This document shows positions 13,425 through 14,916 of a DNA stretch of 14,916 nt, in pieces. Each line of letters begins with the position of its first letter. Position 1 is the first letter of the stretch. The notes below the pieces were generated by a model. The model searched no databases and was not told the origin of the DNA. It saw only the letters and a list, made by a program, of their open reading frames with translations. Origin of the DNA: DAHUXT01 sp036378295 (lineage in GTDB: Bacteria; Chloroflexota; Ktedonobacteria; Ktedonobacterales; JADMIN01); contig DASUWS010000091.1 of the NCBI GenBank assembly GCA_036378295.1, positions 1 to 14,916 on the forward strand, read 5' to 3'. The translations under genes were made by a program, and so were the position numbers.

Positions 13425-13480
13425 TTGCGGCCGAGCGCAGCGAGGCCACTGAGGCGCGACGTTAGTCGCCAGCGCGTGGC
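13425..13480. repeat. Cluster of GC-rich inverted motifs between aspA and the phosphorylase gene
   Basis: The stretch contains GGCC-flanked segments (GGCCGAGCG...AGGCC) and a perfect small hairpin GCGAC-GTTA-GTCGC near 13456-13469. The 208-bp gap has no coding signal. It looks like an intergenic palindromic (REP-like) unit; copy number elsewhere in the genome is unknown. Confidence 0.3.
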
Positions 13481-13520
13481 CACGACCTTCACTCGCCAAC
13501 GCCTCTATAGGTGACACCAG

Positions 13521-14294
13521 ATGAGCAATTTTGCCGCGAACGATTACCCCATCCTCGAATTCGATGATGCGCCGGAGGGTGTGCTGGAGCCGACAAGGAT
13601 CATCAAGCCACGCGACGTTCCAGAGCATGCCGTCCTCTGCTTCTTTCATGAGGTCATCACCCAGCTGAGCCAGCAGGAGACCATCCGCGTGGTCAAACAC
13701 CTGCGCAGCGAGATGGGCACACATCCCGTCTATGAGATGGAGTTCGAGGGCCAGCGGCTGGCCGTATTTCATCCCGGCGTGGGTGCGCCCCTGGCCGCCG
13801 CGATGCTCGAAGAGGTGATCGCCCTTGGCTGCCGCAAGTTCATCGCCTGTGGTGGCTGTGGCGTGCTCGATAGCGGCATCGCCATGGGCCACCCGCTGAT
13901 CCCGCTGGCTGCCATCCGCGACGAGGGCACGTCGTACCATTATTTGCCGCCGGGACGCGAGGTGGAGCCGAGTCCCGAAGGAGTGGCGGCGCTCGAAGCG
14001 ACGTTCGCGGCGCACGAGATCGGCTACCTGACCGCGAAGACCTGGACGACCGACGCCATCTACCGCGAGACGCCCGCCAAAGTGCAGCAGCGCCTTGCTG
14101 AGGGCTGTCTGATGGTCGAGATGGAGGCGGCGTCGTTCTTCGCCGTGGCAAAGTTCCGTGGCGTGACCCTCGCGCAGGTGCTCTATGGCGGCGACGACGT
14201 TGGCGGGTCCGAGTGGAACGCCCGCGCGTGGGACGCGCATTCGGGGCGCGAAGCGCTCTTCTGGCTTGCCGCCGAAGCCTGCCTGCGGCTGTGA
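13521..14294 (+). CDS. Nucleoside phosphorylase (PNP/UDP family 1)
   Basis: 257 residues, similar to uridine phosphorylase (about 253). These cytosolic enzymes split nucleosides with phosphate into base and (deoxy)ribose-1-phosphate for salvage. Visible family elements are HPGVGAPLAAAMLEEVIALG (84-103), with the phosphate and substrate Gly loop, KFIACGGCGVLDSGIAMGHP (106-125), RDEGTSYHYLPPG (133-145), TWTTDAIYRET (174-184), VEMEAASFFAVAKFRGV (199-215), where Met/Glu contact the ribose, and LYGGDDV (221-227), holding the base-site aspartate. AGGTG lies about 7 bases before the ATG. The N-terminal ~30 residues (LEPTRIIKPRDVPEHAVLCFF) are typical of a less-characterised branch, so I do not assign uridine or purine specificity. 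It is on the same strand as aspA but separated by 208 bases with a strong hairpin, so likely transcribed alone. Confidence 0.9.
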   Translation: MSNFAANDYPILEFDDAPEGVLEPTRIIKPRDVPEHAVLCFFHEVITQLSQQETIRVVKHLRSEMGTHPVYEMEFEGQRLAVFHPGVGAPLAAAMLEEVIALGCRKFIACGGCGVLDSGIAMGHPLIPLAAIRDEGTSYHYLPPGREVEPSPEGVAALEATFAAHEIGYLTAKTWTTDAIYRETPAKVQQRLAEGCLMVEMEAASFFAVAKFRGVTLAQVLYGGDDVGGSEWNARAWDAHSGREALFWLAAEACLRL

Positions 14295-14640
14295 ATTTCA
14301 CTGCGGCTCTTGGGTATCGATCTGATCATCAAGTCCATCGCTGCATCCCCCGTTTCATAGGGATTGCCTGCCATTGATGGGATGACTCTTGGCATGATGC
14401 TGGAGTGCAGAATGAGTGCCCCTTGCCCGCCCTCGCCAATCGGAATTGTCCAACACGTGGTAGTGCAGTGTGTAGGGTACGATGTGCAGGAGTAACGATG
14501 CCAGGCCGTACATTGACAGGGTATGCTCCTGCTTGCCTCGCCCCAGAGACAACCTGTGCAACTTCGGCAGTTGCCGCCTGTGTTCGCTACAATCCTCTTA
14601 GCTACCAACTCATTCTGCTGTGATTAAGCTTACAGAAAAC
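14295..14640. other. Gene-free stretch, possible remnant of a small mobile element
   Basis: No frame here shows a recognisable protein. The longest + strand frame (14405-14623, 72 codons) is Cys/Thr-rich, has no ribosome site and ends just before the hairpin at 14641. It lies where the C-terminal part of a tnpB would lie, but I see no zinc-finger or RD-x-N-A-A motif. Composition is lower in G+C than the genes to the left. A TTGAT, the target motif of some IS605-type elements such as ISDra2, occurs at 14374-14378, but a pentamer is common by chance. Confidence 0.4.
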
Positions 14641-14682
14641 CGGCCAGAAAGCCCCTGCTTTCAAGCGGGGGATGAATGGCCG
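14641..14682 (+). ncRNA. IS200/IS605-type right-end stem-loop (omegaRNA/reRNA 3'-end-like), without a recognisable tnpB
   Basis: A nested structure: outer stem CGGCCA (14641-14646) with TGGCCG (14677-14682), inner stem CCCCTGCTT (14652-14660) with AAGCGGGGG (14663-14671), one G-T wobble and a two-base loop. The linear pattern GAAAGCCCC-hairpin-GGGGATGAATGGC matches what I recall of the conserved right end of many tnpB-bearing IS200/IS605 elements, where it forms the 3' scaffold of the TnpB guide RNA with the guide directly downstream. Orientation puts any tnpB to the left, but none is recognisable there. A solo end, a decayed copy or a small non-autonomous derivative are the options. A second hairpin follows in the would-be guide region. 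Assignment is from memory of the motif, not a search. Confidence 0.45.
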
Positions 14683-14698
14683 TCGCCCGCTGGCGACG
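14681..14698. other. Perfect 7-bp hairpin abutting the right-end stem-loop
   Basis: CGTCGCC (14681-14687) pairs with GGCGACG (14692-14698) around the loop CGCT. It shares two bases with the outer stem of the preceding structure, so the two cannot form fully at once. It occupies the position where the guide segment of an omegaRNA would start. Confidence 0.5.
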
Positions 14699-14916
14699 AC
14701 TATCCTACCCACATTGCCAACTTTGCTTGCCTGAGCGAGCATGTGTCTGTAGGCACTGTGCACCTCACCAATCATATAATGGTGTTTGGCGGTTCCGCAG
14801 TCAATCGTTCCTGCGGGTAAAAGCATCAACGTATTTTGGACGAGATGCCATACGTCGATCTGGGTTGCTTTTCAGAGGTCACACTCGCCCAGGGAGTATG
14901 CAACGCCTTGTGGGGC
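14699..14916. other. Gene-free end of window
   Basis: G+C is near 52% (31 of 60 over 14701-14760). There is an exact TATAAT at 14775-14780 flanked by CACCA/TGGTG arms, without a matching -35 box. From 14845 a + strand frame (MPYVDLGCFSEVTLAQG...) is open to the window edge, but it is too short to judge and has only a poorly placed GGACGAG ahead. I recognise nothing else here. Confidence 0.35.

Noticed and set aside
14602..14829. 75-codon minus-strand frame across the right-end hairpin
   Set aside because: Part of its product (RPFIPRLKAGAFW) is simply the hairpin read on the opposite strand; spurious frames like this are common at such element ends.
1..14916. CRISPR arrays, tRNA or rRNA genes
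   Set aside because: No regularly spaced direct repeats of CRISPR size were seen, and no tRNA or rRNA signature was found in the intergenic regions.

Overview
The window is G+C-rich, densely packed bacterial chromosomal DNA (roughly 60-65% G+C by eye) with mostly housekeeping metabolism. Several features suggest Chloroflexota, perhaps Ktedonobacteria: a gatB away from gatC/gatA, an ABC exporter with a glycine-run N-terminus, and an IS200/IS605-type hairpin. This taxon guess is inference from gene style only; no marker rRNA is present.

Layout. Left block (1-4582, all + strand): the C-terminal part of a class I PLP aminotransferase, gatB (Asp/Glu-tRNA amidotransferase subunit B), gdhA (glutamate dehydrogenase) and a P1-family (DmpA/BapA-like) self-cleaving aminopeptidase. 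Hairpins lie after gatB and after gdhA. Centre (4607-8798): a minus-strand unknown five-helix membrane protein, then, across a 281-bp divergent gap with a good sigma70-type promoter, a two-gene + strand operon. Its first gene encodes a 735-aa antiporter-like (NuoL/M/N, HyfB) membrane protein with a ~170-residue charged, repetitive C-terminal tail. Its second encodes a 316-aa NuoH/HyfC-like membrane protein. No electron-transfer subunit of complex I or a hydrogenase is nearby. Right block (8940-14294): a small alpha/beta hydrolase of visibly lower G+C, a convergent ABC exporter (minus strand), divergent aspA (aspartate ammonia-lyase/class II fumarase family) and a nucleoside phosphorylase. The last ~620 bases have no convincing gene and are closer to 52% G+C. 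They carry a nested stem-loop typical of the right end (omegaRNA 3' end) of IS200/IS605 tnpB elements.

How the genes fit together. Aminotransferase, GdhA, AspA and GatB all handle glutamate, aspartate or ammonia, and the P1 peptidase can release amino acids, so the flanks lean toward amino-acid nitrogen metabolism; spacing and hairpins argue against one transcript. The most unusual item is the orphan hyfB/hyfC-like pair. It keeps the fold and gene order of a complex I/hydrogenase membrane arm, but by hand alignment it has lost the key proton-channel Glu/Lys residues and has no redox partner in view.
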